A stretch of DNA of 64,000 bases from Bin87 sp963666865 (GTDB lineage Bacteria > Chloroflexota > Dehalococcoidia > Lucifugimonadales > UBA3495), in the NCBI GenBank assembly GCA_963666865.1, contig OY763072.1:558001-622000 (forward strand), read 5' to 3'. The translations under genes were made by a program, and so were the position numbers. Shown in pieces: positions 33,012-40,349 of this stretch (its first letter is position 1; each line of letters begins with the position of its first letter). Below the pieces are notes generated by a model, which saw only the letters and a list, made by a program, of their open reading frames with translations, did not search any database and had not been told where the DNA came from.

Positions 33012-33779
33012 TCACAAAGCAGCGTTAACGTTCTTCAGAAAGTCCTCCGCGCCGATGCGTAGCAGGCCCCAGCCCGACACGGTCACGAAGTTCGCCCCCA
33101 GATTAATGAATTCGGCCACGCCGGCCGTGTCCGCCGGGTTGTTGCCGCCGACGCCGACGTTCTTGCCGCCGGCCCGCACCCGGGGGATTACCTCGCTCAT
33201 CACCCGGCGCACCTCGGCCACACCGGGGTTGCCCATGCTCTGGCCCAGGTCGGACGCGGCCACGTGGAGCACATCAGCCCCCGATACCTGGAGTATGTCG
33301 TCCAGGTTGCCCACGGCCTCGATGTCCTCCACCATGGGGATCACCAGCACCTGGGAGTTGACCCAGGAAGTGGCCTCGTCCCTGGTTACGCCGATGCCGT
33401 AGTCCTGGGCGCGACCGCCGCCCATGCCCCGGTAGCCGTCGGGATAGTAGCGGGCGGCGCGGGCGATGGCCGCCGCCTGCTCTCCGGTGTTGACGTGGGG
33501 GACGATGATGCCCTGCAACCCCCGGTCCAGGAACCGCAGGATGGTCTGGTCCGAATGGTCGGGAATACGGGCGATGGGCGTGATGCCGAAGGATTCGGCG
33601 GCGCGGACCATGTGCTCAACCTGGTCCAGGTTGGCCGGCCCGTGTTCGCAGTCGATCATCACGAAGTCGTAGCCCAGCGCCCCGAATATCTCCACCATAT
33701 CGGGAGCGTAGCGGGTGATGATGGCGCCGAAAACGACGCCGCCCTCGTTGAGCTTGGCCTTGGTGGTGTTGGTTCGCAT
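33012..33779 (-). CDS. HpcH/HpaI aldolase/citrate lyase family protein
   Basis: 255 residues from ATG 33779, with GAGGAAA upstream. It is a class II pyruvate-type aldolase fold: FGYDFVMIDCEHG-like YDFVMIDCEHGPANLDQ, IARIPDHSDQTILRFLDRG, GIIVPHVNTGEQA, GYRGMGGGRAQDYG, VIPMVEDIEAVGNLDDIL and VLHVAASDLGQSMG. The metal ligands Glu (VED) and Asp (ASDLG) and the catalytic His in DCEHG are present. It is last in a minus-strand group after a PaREP1-like gene and a ThDP enzyme. A retro-aldol reaction on a 2-keto acid is likely; the substrate is not known. Confidence 0.9.
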   Translation of the reverse strand: MRTNTTKAKLNEGGVVFGAIITRYAPDMVEIFGALGYDFVMIDCEHGPANLDQVEHMVRAAESFGITPIARIPDHSDQTILRFLDRGLQGIIVPHVNTGEQAAAIARAARYYPDGYRGMGGGRAQDYGIGVTRDEATSWVNSQVLVIPMVEDIEAVGNLDDILQVSGADVLHVAASDLGQSMGNPGVAEVRRVMSEVIPRVRAGGKNVGVGGNNPADTAGVAEFINLGANFVTVSGWGLLRIGAEDFLKNVNAAL

Positions 33780-33856
33780 GAGAATGTTTCCTCTTGGGGT
33801 GGGTTGGGTCTCACCAGTGGTTGCTCGGTATCGATGGTGGTTTGGCTGGCCTGTCA

Positions 33857-34216
33857 TCAGGCGGATAGAACCGCCTCGAGCTTTTCCAGCAGACGTTCCA
33901 CGTTGTGGAGGGCTTCGTCGATGTCTTGAACCGCCATCTGATCCTCGTAGAAGTTTTCGTGGAGCAGGCTGGCGCTCCCGAACAGGAGGTAAATCTCCCG
34001 GTCCCCAGTCTCCGCACGCAGGCGGCTGGCGATCCGGAGGAAGTGGCGGTGCCGGCCGTGTTCCCAACCGCGAGTTTCGGCGACGGCTTTCATCATCTGG
34101 GCGGCGGCGCCCCAACCCTTTTCGGACGCCTGCTGCCGGTCGCCCCGCGCCAGTTCGGCATGACTCTGAGCCATCATCGACCGGATGTTGGCTCGGTAGT
34201 CTGTCGTCGTCGACAT
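33857..34216 (-). CDS. PaREP1/HEPN-like helical protein
   Basis: 119 residues from ATG 34216, with AAGGAGAG about six bases upstream. It is helical: NIRSMMAQSHAELARGDRQQ, ASEKGWGAAAQMMKAVAETR, GRHRHFLRIASRL, ASLLHENFYED. It is the paralogue of the protein at 14902. It is placed between the ThDP enzyme and the aldolase on the same strand with gaps of 56 and 77 bases. A helical HEPN-like protein in a metabolic operon is odd, and its role is unknown. Confidence 0.65.
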   Translation of the reverse strand: MSTTTDYRANIRSMMAQSHAELARGDRQQASEKGWGAAAQMMKAVAETRGWEHGRHRHFLRIASRLRAETGDREIYLLFGSASLLHENFYEDQMAVQDIDEALHNVERLLEKLEAVLSA

Positions 34217-34272
34217 GGTCGCTCTCCTTGCTCTCTTGGATGGTCGGTCCGGGTCAGCCGCCAGATCGACTG

Positions 34273-35943
34273 CTACAGCGCGCCGTCGATCACTATGTCC
34301 AGCAGGGCCGGCTTGCCCGACGCCACGGCGCGGTCCACGGCCGGCTTGATTTCCGCCGGGTCGGTGATGCGCTCGCCGTGGACGCCCATGCTGTTGGCGA
34401 TGGCGGCCATGTCGAAGGGCGTGCCGAAGTCGGAGTAGAGCAACTGGCCGCCCGACGTTTCGGGGAGACCCAGCACGTCCTTCTGGTACACGTTGAAGTT
34501 GGTCTTGAGCACCCGGTACATCCCGTTGTTGCAGATGACGAAGACGCACGGGATGTTGTCGTTGGCCGCCGTCCAGAGGCCCTGAATGGTCATCATCGCG
34601 CTGCCGTCGCCGATGACGCCGAAAACGGGCCGGTCGGGGTAGGCGCACTGCGTTCCCATCGTGGTGCCCATGCCGCCGCCGATGGACTGGCCCCGGTAGC
34701 CGCGCAGGTCACCGGGACGCTGTCCCTGGAAGTAATGGCGCATCGCCCCCCGGTTGCTGATGGAGTCGTCCACCACCACCGCGTTGTCCGGCATGGCGGC
34801 GGCCAGCTCGGCCATCATGCGGGCCGGCGTCATCGGCTTGTGATCCCATTTTTCGGCGACGGACTCCTCGAATGCCGCCCGGTTGCTGCGCTTTTCGGCC
34901 GCCACCGCCTGCTTGCGTTCCTCGATCTCCGCGAAGTCGCCTGGGGACAGCCGTTCCCGCAGCGCCGCCGCCAGGTCGGAAAGCCCCAGCCGGCAGTGGC
35001 TTACGATGCCCACGTCCGTCGGCTCCGAGCGTCCGATCTGCCCCGGGCTGGGGTCGATGTGGATCAGTTTGGCGTCCGCCGGGAGTATCACGTCGCCCCA
35101 GTAGAACAGTTCCTCAAAGGGGTCGCTGCCCACGGCCAGCACCAGGTCAACCCGCTGCAGCGCCTCCCGTTGCTCGGTGACGCGGAGCGACAGGGCGCCC
35201 AGAAACTGCTCGTGGTTGGTGGGAAAGGCAACCTCCGCGCCCCGGGCCTGATAGACGGGCAGGCCCAGCAGTTCGGCCACGTCCACCGCCACGTCCAGCG
35301 CGCTGTCTTCGGCCAGGCGGTCGCCCACCAGCATCATCGGCCGGCTGGCGTTCAGCAGCAGCGACGCGGCCTCGGCGATGCCCTCTACGCTGGGACGGGA
35401 GGTGTCGTACACCGGACGGGAGGGCGCGATGTTCATTTCGGCCATGCCCTCCAGTGCGTTGGAGGAGAAGCCCACGTACACCGGCCCCCTGGGGTGGCTG
35501 TTGGCCTCGTTGAAGGCGCGGCGCATGACGCTGGGTATCTGGTCGGCCAGGGTCAGTTCCACCGACCACTTGGTGACCGGGCGCACCAGGTTGGCCAGGT
35601 CGGTCATGGTCTCGTTCACCTTGCGGGCGTCGTAGTTGGCGGAGGTTATCACCATGGGCGTGCCGGTGTTGAGGGCGTCCAGCATCAGGGCGATGCCGTT
35701 GGCCAGGCCGCTGTCCACGTGGAGGCTGACGAAGGAAGCCCGCCCGGTGGCCCGGGCGTAGGCTTCTCCCATCCCCATGGCGACGCTCTCCTGAAGGGTC
35801 AGGATGTAGCGAAACTCGGGATAGTCGCCCAGCATATCAATGATGGGTCCCTCGCTGGTGCCGGGGTTGCCGAAAATGTACTCGACCCCCTCGGCCTTGA
35901 GCATCTCCAAAAGGGCCTGCTTTCCGGTCATCAACTGCGACAT
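34273..35943 (-). CDS. Thiamine-diphosphate-dependent enzyme (acetolactate synthase/benzoylformate decarboxylase-like)
   Basis: 556 residues with the three-domain layout of the ThDP decarboxylase family. The N-terminal part has VEYIFGNPGTSEGP and the activating Glu in LTLQESVAMGMGEAYARATG. The middle domain carries PMMLVGDRLAED. The C-terminal part has the ThDP/Mg motif GDGSAMMTIQGLWTAANDNI ending at CNNG. The His pair and FAD-binding features that would separate acetolactate synthase from decarboxylases cannot be settled by eye. It is probably the first gene of a unit with the PaREP1-like protein and the aldolase. Confidence 0.92.
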   Translation of the reverse strand: MSQLMTGKQALLEMLKAEGVEYIFGNPGTSEGPIIDMLGDYPEFRYILTLQESVAMGMGEAYARATGRASFVSLHVDSGLANGIALMLDALNTGTPMVITSANYDARKVNETMTDLANLVRPVTKWSVELTLADQIPSVMRRAFNEANSHPRGPVYVGFSSNALEGMAEMNIAPSRPVYDTSRPSVEGIAEAASLLLNASRPMMLVGDRLAEDSALDVAVDVAELLGLPVYQARGAEVAFPTNHEQFLGALSLRVTEQREALQRVDLVLAVGSDPFEELFYWGDVILPADAKLIHIDPSPGQIGRSEPTDVGIVSHCRLGLSDLAAALRERLSPGDFAEIEERKQAVAAEKRSNRAAFEESVAEKWDHKPMTPARMMAELAAAMPDNAVVVDDSISNRGAMRHYFQGQRPGDLRGYRGQSIGGGMGTTMGTQCAYPDRPVFGVIGDGSAMMTIQGLWTAANDNIPCVFVICNNGMYRVLKTNFNVYQKDVLGLPETSGGQLLYSDFGTPFDMAAIANSMGVHGERITDPAEIKPAVDRAVASGKPALLDIVIDGAL

Positions 35944-36195
35944 TGCCTTCTCCAGTGGTGAACCGCCCCGGCATGCGTGGGGCCGGGCGGTTCCGATTGT
36001 CAGGCAATTCTACAACAAACGGCCAGCTCACTATGATGAGCCGGAACTATACCGCGCGATGCAGCGGGCGCTTGACCCCGATTGCCGTTGACTGGCTGCA
36101 ACCCGACCAGCAGCCCACCCCCTGCTATAATCCTTCCGGCGGCGGCTTTACACGCATCCGTCCCGCCGCCCCAAACCTACAGGAGGACGTCCCAA

Positions 36196-36534
36196 ATGTA
36201 CGCCATTTTCGTTACCATCAACATCAAGGACGGCTTTGCCGACGAGTTTGCCGCCGCCAGCCTGGGCGACGGCCAGGGCAGCGTGCGCGACGAGGAAAAC
36301 TGCTTCCGCTTCGACATCCTGCGCAGCCCCGACAACCCCAACCAGTTCTATCTCTACGAGGTGTACGCCAACCGGGAGGCCCACGCCACCCACCGGGAGC
36401 AGCCCCACTATGTTGCCTGGCGTTCCGCCGTGGAGCATATGTTTGACGGCGACCTGGGCCGCGTGGAGATGGAGACCGTGTTCCCGTCCGATGCCGGCTG
36501 GAAAGCGCAGAAGCCGGGGTTGGTCAACTGGTAA
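36196..36534 (+). CDS. ABM-type putative quinol monooxygenase
   Basis: 112 residues from ATG 36196, with AGGAGG at 36181-36186. It is a dimeric alpha/beta barrel of the antibiotic-biosynthesis-monooxygenase family (YgiN-like): IFVTINIKDGFADEFAAASL, ENCFRFDILRSPDNPNQFYL and YEVYANREAHATHREQPHY. The Tyr-Glu-Val-Tyr strand and the His in HATH are typical. The last ~25 residues extend beyond the usual domain. Substrate unknown. A TATAAT lies at 36126-36131 without a convincing -35. Confidence 0.87.
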   Translation: MYAIFVTINIKDGFADEFAAASLGDGQGSVRDEENCFRFDILRSPDNPNQFYLYEVYANREAHATHREQPHYVAWRSAVEHMFDGDLGRVEMETVFPSDAGWKAQKPGLVNW

Positions 36535-36538
36535 CGTT

Positions 36539-36588
36539 CTGGATTCCCGCACGCCAAAGGCGCATCTGCGACTTTCGCGGGAATGACT
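36539..36588. repeat. CGTCATTCCGG-family inverted repeat (variant)
   Basis: CTGGATTCCCGC at the left and GCGGGAATGAC at the right, around a 27-base interior. It separates the ABM gene from the membrane protein gene. Confidence 0.75.
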
Positions 36589-36604
36589 GTGAGAGGGCCA
36601 GGTT

Positions 36605-37171
36605 ATGTTCAAACTGATTGCCCCGCGGGATCTGGCTCCCATCCCCGCCGTCGCCGCCGCGATTTTCGTGGCCATGGCCATCTTTGCCTGGACGGAGCGG
36701 ACGGTTGTTGTTGACCCGGAAGGGCTTTCCGTTTCCTACTGGCCCTGGAAACTGTGGCAAATCTTCCCGCTGCTGATGGGCGCTGGCGGGGCTTGGTGGG
36801 TGTGGCTAAGCACCCGGAGGGTTCCCTGGGTCCGTAGCCTGGCGCTGGGCCTTTTGGCGTTGACGGTATTCCTCAACGGCTATACCGGCCTGTTTGGAGA
36901 ATATTGGGGAGACGTGTGGCGCACGGTCAATCCGTTGTTCATCGGCTCTGCCAGCGTGGCGACGGCAGCGTTGTGGCGCTGCGGATGCGCTGCCGGGCGC
37001 GTGGGAGCGGTGATATGCGTCGTCCTGGGAGCAGTCGTCTTCGCCAACGCCTACTTCGTCAACAACGGGATCCTCTGGCAGATACTGGACCCGGTGCGGA
37101 TGCTGACGGAACTGGCCTGGGCCGCCGGCGCCAGCCAGGCCAACGTCGCCCCTCGATCAAGCGGAGCGTAA
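36605..37171 (+). CDS. Integral membrane protein of unknown function
   Basis: 188 residues with five or six hydrophobic segments: residues ~12-30 (IPAVAAAIFVAMAIFAW), ~50-68, ~75-95 (SLALGLLALTVFLNGYTG), ~113-125 and ~130-150 (VGAVICVVLGAVVFANAYF). A short periplasmic-looking loop with WRTVNPLFIG follows the third. No family is recognised. It precedes the alkyltransferase-like gene by 6 bases and may share its transcript. Confidence 0.7.
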   Translation: MFKLIAPRDLAPIPAVAAAIFVAMAIFAWTERTVVVDPEGLSVSYWPWKLWQIFPLLMGAGGAWWVWLSTRRVPWVRSLALGLLALTVFLNGYTGLFGEYWGDVWRTVNPLFIGSASVATAALWRCGCAAGRVGAVICVVLGAVVFANAYFVNNGILWQILDPVRMLTELAWAAGASQANVAPRSSGA

Positions 37172-37177
37172 TCCCCG

Positions 37178-37522
37178 GTGTCGGATGAGCTTTCCGTACC
37201 GCCGGTGTACGCTCGCGTCATCGAGGTGGTGCGGGAGATCCCTTACGGCAGAGTTGCGACCTACGGCCAGATCGCCCAGATTGTCGGGGGCTGCACTCCC
37301 CGCATGGTGGGGTTCTGCCTGGCGTCGCTGGGAAGGGGTTCCGGGGATCAAGGCGCGGACGTTCCCTGGCAGCGGGTGATCAATGCCCAGGGCAGGATCA
37401 GCCCGCGGGGCGCCGGCCTGGGCGCGTTGCTGCAGCGGGAGTTGCTGGAGGAAGAAGGCGTGGAGTTCAGCGACGCCGGACGGGTCAGCTTCCGCAAGTT
37501 CGGCTGGCTGGATTCCTATTGA
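37178..37522 (+). CDS. Alkyltransferase-like protein (ATL, MGMT family)
   Basis: 114 residues from GTG 37178. It is the DNA-binding domain of O6-alkylguanine-DNA alkyltransferase: VVREIPYGRVATYGQIAQIV, then RMVGFCLASLG and VPWQRVINAQGRIS. The reactive Cys of the PCHRV motif is Trp64 here (PWQRV), which defines the ATL proteins. These bind O6-alkylguanine without repairing it and channel the lesion to nucleotide excision repair. The start YGRVATYG carries the Tyr and Arg used for base flipping. uvrB lies at 45537 in this window, but not adjacent. Confidence 0.92.
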   Translation: MSDELSVPPVYARVIEVVREIPYGRVATYGQIAQIVGGCTPRMVGFCLASLGRGSGDQGADVPWQRVINAQGRISPRGAGLGALLQRELLEEEGVEFSDAGRVSFRKFGWLDSY

Positions 37523-37530
37523 AATTTATT

Positions 37531-37559
37531 CGTCATTCCGGCGAAAGCCGGAATCCAGC
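37531..37559. repeat. CGTCATTCCGG-family repeat, half element
   Basis: CGTCATTCCGGCGAAAGCCG followed by GAATCCAGC. It supplies the last codons and the stop of the small minus-strand gene ending at 37533. Confidence 0.85.
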
Positions 37560-37850
37560 GGGTACAAATAAGGGCCAACGTTCTGCTGACAGTGATTTTC
37601 CTGGGGGAACCAACAGCCTAGGATCCGAAGCCCAAATTTCTTCGGGGACATCCCCGCATCTACGGGGGAACCCCCTGGACTTGAAGCGGCCGCAGCCCTC
37701 GCCCGGGCAGGGTTCGACGGAGCCGTCGCCCAGCCGGGCGTAGTGCTTACGGCAGAGGTAGTGGTCGGCCGGGATCTCGCGGCCGCAGCCGGCGTAGAGG
37801 CACTCCAGGGCGCCCGTGGCGGGATTGGTGTAGGGATGATAACGGGTCAT
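37533..37850 (-). CDS. Small Cys/His-rich protein, 3' end formed by a repeat element
   Basis: 105 residues; AAGGAG lies 7 bases before the ATG, which makes the start convincing. The N-terminal half has two similar metal-binding-like groups: CLYAGCGREIPADHYLCRKH and EPCPGEGCGRFKSRG. Spacing suggests one or two zinc sites. The last residues (GFRLSPE and stop) come from the dispersed repeat at 37531, so the original C terminus has probably been replaced. Function unknown. A hairpin followed by T residues lies upstream of it on the same strand. Confidence 0.6.
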   Translation of the reverse strand: MTRYHPYTNPATGALECLYAGCGREIPADHYLCRKHYARLGDGSVEPCPGEGCGRFKSRGFPRRCGDVPEEIWASDPRLLVPPGKSLSAERWPLFVPAGFRLSPE

Positions 37851-37884
37851 GACGAACTCCTTTTGGGATGTGTGGATACAAAAG

Positions 37885-37910
37885 GGCCCCCTCCGCGAAT
37901 GGAGGGGGCC
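37885..37910 (-). terminator. Terminator-like hairpin (minus strand)
   Basis: A perfect 10-bp stem, GGCCCCCTCC with GGAGGGGGCC, and a six-base loop. Read on the minus strand it is followed by CTTTTG, a short T run. It lies 34 bases upstream of the small Cys/His-rich gene, so it would act as an attenuator in that leader or end an upstream transcript. Confidence 0.5.
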
Positions 37911-38253
37911 GAAATTGCTGGCGGCGTCGCCGGCGTCAGCGCCGTTGATTGCGCATGCCGGCCGGATGTGATGTTAAGAGGCGCGCGATATTGCGCGAAA
38001 ATATTTCAACATGCCCGCATAGGGGGGTGCTCCTTCAGGTTGAGACTGACCAGCAATCCCTGGGGGTACCAGACCAAAGCGCGGACGGTCTGGAAGGACA
38101 TGGACAAATGCGAACGAGTAGTTGAAGTCTTCAACAACTAGCGAGTCGCCCGCGCCTCGGTCGAACTGGTCAATGCAACGGGAGACGATGGTCGGGGCCG
38201 GCCTGCTCAGGGCACGGCTGCTTTGTTGCGGATACTGAGTAGGAGGTGAATCC

Positions 38254-38274
38254 ATGCTGGAAATCTCGGCGTGA
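38254..38274 (+). other. Six-codon mini-ORF (MLEISA) with a perfect Shine-Dalgarno
   Basis: AGGAGGTGA at 38241-38249, complementary to the 16S 3' end over nine bases, lies 4 bases before ATG 38254. Translation would give MLEISA and stop at 38272-38274, 120 bases ahead of the secreted-protein gene. It may be a leader peptide or the residue of a lost gene. Confidence 0.35.
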
Positions 38275-38394
38275 CCATTCTGAGGAGGGCGGTGCGCTTG
38301 TGCACCGTTGCTCGCTTCGGAGGTGATGCGCCGCTTTTGGCAAGTTTATTTTCAAGCCCATGTGACCAGGGGCTGACGAAAGGCAGTGAGAAAG

Positions 38395-39036
38395 ATGCGT
38401 ATGAAAGGAAAACGACTGCCTGTGCTTCTGGCCAGCGGGGTCATCTCGCTGGCTCTCGTGGTGGCCGGAAGTTACTTCTGGGCGGCCTCGTTATGGACAG
38501 GGGACGGCCCGGCGCCACATCATGCCCAGGTGCATGAGGAAGGGGTGGCGAACAGCGTTTCAACCAGCGCTTACGGTGGTCAACCCGATGATTTCTCGAA
38601 GGCTGTTGAGAGGGCCGACGTGGTGGTCAGGGGCGTGCTCACTCAGGTTAACCCGCCCAAGTGGTCAACCGCCGACGGAAGCGTACCCGCCGATCTGGAC
38701 TCGGCGGAAGTGAAGGACTGGAGCGTGCATATCCGCACGCCGGTGGAGATGTCGGTGAAAAGCGTCTTCAAGGGAGATGGGATTGGCGAAACCATCACAT
38801 TCTCGTTTGTGGGTGGACAGGTCGGCGATGTCACCGAGACGTTCGAGTGGAACGACGTATTGGAAAAGGACGCCGAGGTCATCGTGTTTTTGTCAAAGGG
38901 TGTCGAGGGAAGCCCCGCGCGCAATGTGGAGCCTGAAGGGTATTTCCCCAGAATGCACCTGGTCATCGACGGTGACGAGGTCCATGGCCCGACCAAGACC
39001 ATCAGACTGGCGGACCTGCTCGATCAGCTCAGGTAG
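38395..39036 (+). CDS. Secreted or membrane-anchored protein of unknown function
   Basis: 213 residues from ATG 38395; GTG 38386 is an alternative. One hydrophobic segment near residues 8-28 (VLLASGVISLALVVAGSYFW) acts as signal or anchor. The exported part is beta-rich: AVERADVVVRGVLTQVNPP, PVEMSVKSVFKGDG, ETITFSFVGGQVGD and DAEVIVFLSKGVEG. This pattern of a strand-rich domain with FKG and VIVFL recalls small extracellular domains found near metalloproteases, but no family is named. The matrixin-like protease gene follows 33 bases later, so a shared transcript is likely. Confidence 0.72.
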   Translation: MRMKGKRLPVLLASGVISLALVVAGSYFWAASLWTGDGPAPHHAQVHEEGVANSVSTSAYGGQPDDFSKAVERADVVVRGVLTQVNPPKWSTADGSVPADLDSAEVKDWSVHIRTPVEMSVKSVFKGDGIGETITFSFVGGQVGDVTETFEWNDVLEKDAEVIVFLSKGVEGSPARNVEPEGYFPRMHLVIDGDEVHGPTKTIRLADLLDQLR

Positions 39037-39069
39037 GTCGGTCTCCATCTGCAAAAAGGAAAGAGGATC

Positions 39070-39693
39070 ATGAAATCGAGACTTGGTTACCAAACGCTGG
39101 CCGGCGGGATTTTGCTGGCTTCGGTGATGTACGCGGCGGTGGCGCTGTTTGTGGCGGCGCAGTCCGCCTCTGCCCACCATGGGTACGCCATCAGGGAAGA
39201 AAATCAAACCACTTGGAACAGCCAGTTCCGGGACAACGAGACGCGGAACGGGTTCCCGAGCGGGACGCGGCAGCACATACGGAACGCGATATACCAGTGG
39301 GACGACGTCACAACCGACGCGGACTTCGATATCGACGAGTCCTACAGCGGTTACGACACCTGGGTGAAGGAGCGGTCCTTCTACGCCGCCAACCTGCCCG
39401 ACATTCCCGGTACGACGAGGCACTGGATGAACGACGACGGGGAGATCACATACTCCGTCGTCTCCTTGAACCGGGATTGGGACTGGACCGATGATGCCGC
39501 CAACTGCGAGGTGGACTGGGAGGAGTACACGGCTGACGTGCGGATCGTTCTCACCCACGAGGCTGGGCACTTGATCGCACTCTGGCACAGCTCGGAGGAT
39601 GACGCGGTGATGAACGCCGACGACACCTGCAAACTGCAGACGGTGTACGACGACGACCACATCGGCGTGATCGACTACTACGGCGAAGACTGA
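39070..39693 (+). CDS. Secreted matrixin-like zinc metalloprotease
   Basis: 207 residues; GGAAAGAGG precedes the ATG. A signal peptide ends near ASAHH (about residue 36). The zinc site is HEAGHLIALWH (H163, E164, H167, H173), the HExxHxxxxxH pattern of metzincins with Ala where Gly is usual. It is followed by a Met-turn-like AVM (M181). Cys146 and Cys187 may form a disulfide. The mature domain of about 170 residues fits a minimal matrixin catalytic domain with no recognisable pro-domain or cysteine switch. The secreted protein encoded just upstream could be a partner or inhibitor (inference). Confidence 0.85.
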   Translation: MKSRLGYQTLAGGILLASVMYAAVALFVAAQSASAHHGYAIREENQTTWNSQFRDNETRNGFPSGTRQHIRNAIYQWDDVTTDADFDIDESYSGYDTWVKERSFYAANLPDIPGTTRHWMNDDGEITYSVVSLNRDWDWTDDAANCEVDWEEYTADVRIVLTHEAGHLIALWHSSEDDAVMNADDTCKLQTVYDDDHIGVIDYYGED

Positions 39694-39776
39694 TTTCTGC
39701 GGTCGCCGGTGGCTGTGATATAGTCGCGCCGACGGGATCGATCCCCGTCGGTGCTTCAGTTCAGGAGATGCCGAGC

Positions 39777-40349
39777 ATGCCGTGGATTTTGACGGAAACC
39801 ACCTGGGATGACGTGAAAGCTGCCAAACCCGAGTGGATTTACACGTCCGTGGGGAGCTGCTGGTGGACCCACCGGAGGGAGGACCTGCGCACTAAGGGAC
39901 CAGGAGGCTTGCCGTGCGACCCGGTGGGCAATGTCCTGATCCAAATCCCCGCCGAGGAGTTTTTCTCAATCGCAGAGTCCCGCCCCGAGTTCTACGGCAA
40001 GTTGGGGCTGTCCACCCTGATGGCGGCGCACGAAGACAACTGCGTGATGTATCCACCCGCCGTCGTCACGCCGAGCCCCGCTGCCTGTATGCGGACGTGG
40101 CAAGAGTATGAACGTGGGCTGAAAATTGCGATGGAAGACCCCGGGGGCGTTGAATACGCCAGGAACCCAGGACTGCGTTCGATTACCCGACCGTTCGTGG
40201 TCTATCCCCGCGCGTGCGAGTTCCTGCTTTCGCAGGAACGACGGTGTGATTTTCAAATTACCCGTCGCGGAACTTGGGCATCACCTGCTCGGCAAGGAGT
40301 TTCAGGGAGCGGTTGCTCGCCTCCCGCGACACCAGGCCCCGGTTGGTGA
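39777..40349 (+). CDS. Unknown protein whose C terminus runs through a repeat
   Basis: 190 residues from ATG 39777, placed by CAGGAG nine bases upstream; an ATG at 39768 abuts that site. A hairpin CCGACGGG/CCCGTCGG lies just upstream (39729-39751). The first ~145 residues look like a folded domain: WILTETTWDDVKAAKPEWIY, SVGSCWWTHRREDL, IQIPAEEFFSIAESRPEFYG. From about residue 148 the frame passes through the repeat at 40219 and then antisense to the luciferase-like gene, so the tail is probably not native. No family recognised. Confidence 0.6.
   Translation: MPWILTETTWDDVKAAKPEWIYTSVGSCWWTHRREDLRTKGPGGLPCDPVGNVLIQIPAEEFFSIAESRPEFYGKLGLSTLMAAHEDNCVMYPPAVVTPSPAACMRTWQEYERGLKIAMEDPGGVEYARNPGLRSITRPFVVYPRACEFLLSQERRCDFQITRRGTWASPARQGVSGSGCSPPATPGPGW
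40219..40243. repeat. Short CGTCATTCCTG-family repeat
   Basis: GTTCCTGCTTTCGCAGGAAC, a palindromic hairpin, followed by GACGG. It lies inside the 3' part of the gene at 39777. Confidence 0.75.

Larger units (their letters stand above)
37851..38394. other. 544-base intergenic region with a hairpin and an SD-led mini-ORF
   Basis: No convincing gene of ordinary length. It holds the GC-rich hairpin at 37885-37910, a near-palindrome GCGCGCGATATTGCGCG around 37980, and the six-codon reading frame at 38254 behind a full-length Shine-Dalgarno. Possible reading frames longer than 80 codons here overlap real genes or lack any ribosome binding site. Confidence 0.6.

Noticed and set aside
37974..38255. 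Minus-strand frame of 93 codons in the long intergenic region
   Set aside because: No ribosome binding site before the ATG, no domain, and a composition not distinct from non-coding.
38271..38537. Plus-strand frame of 88 codons overlapping the mini-ORF stop
   Set aside because: Its second half is a shadow of the secreted-protein gene at 38395, and the first half has no similarity.
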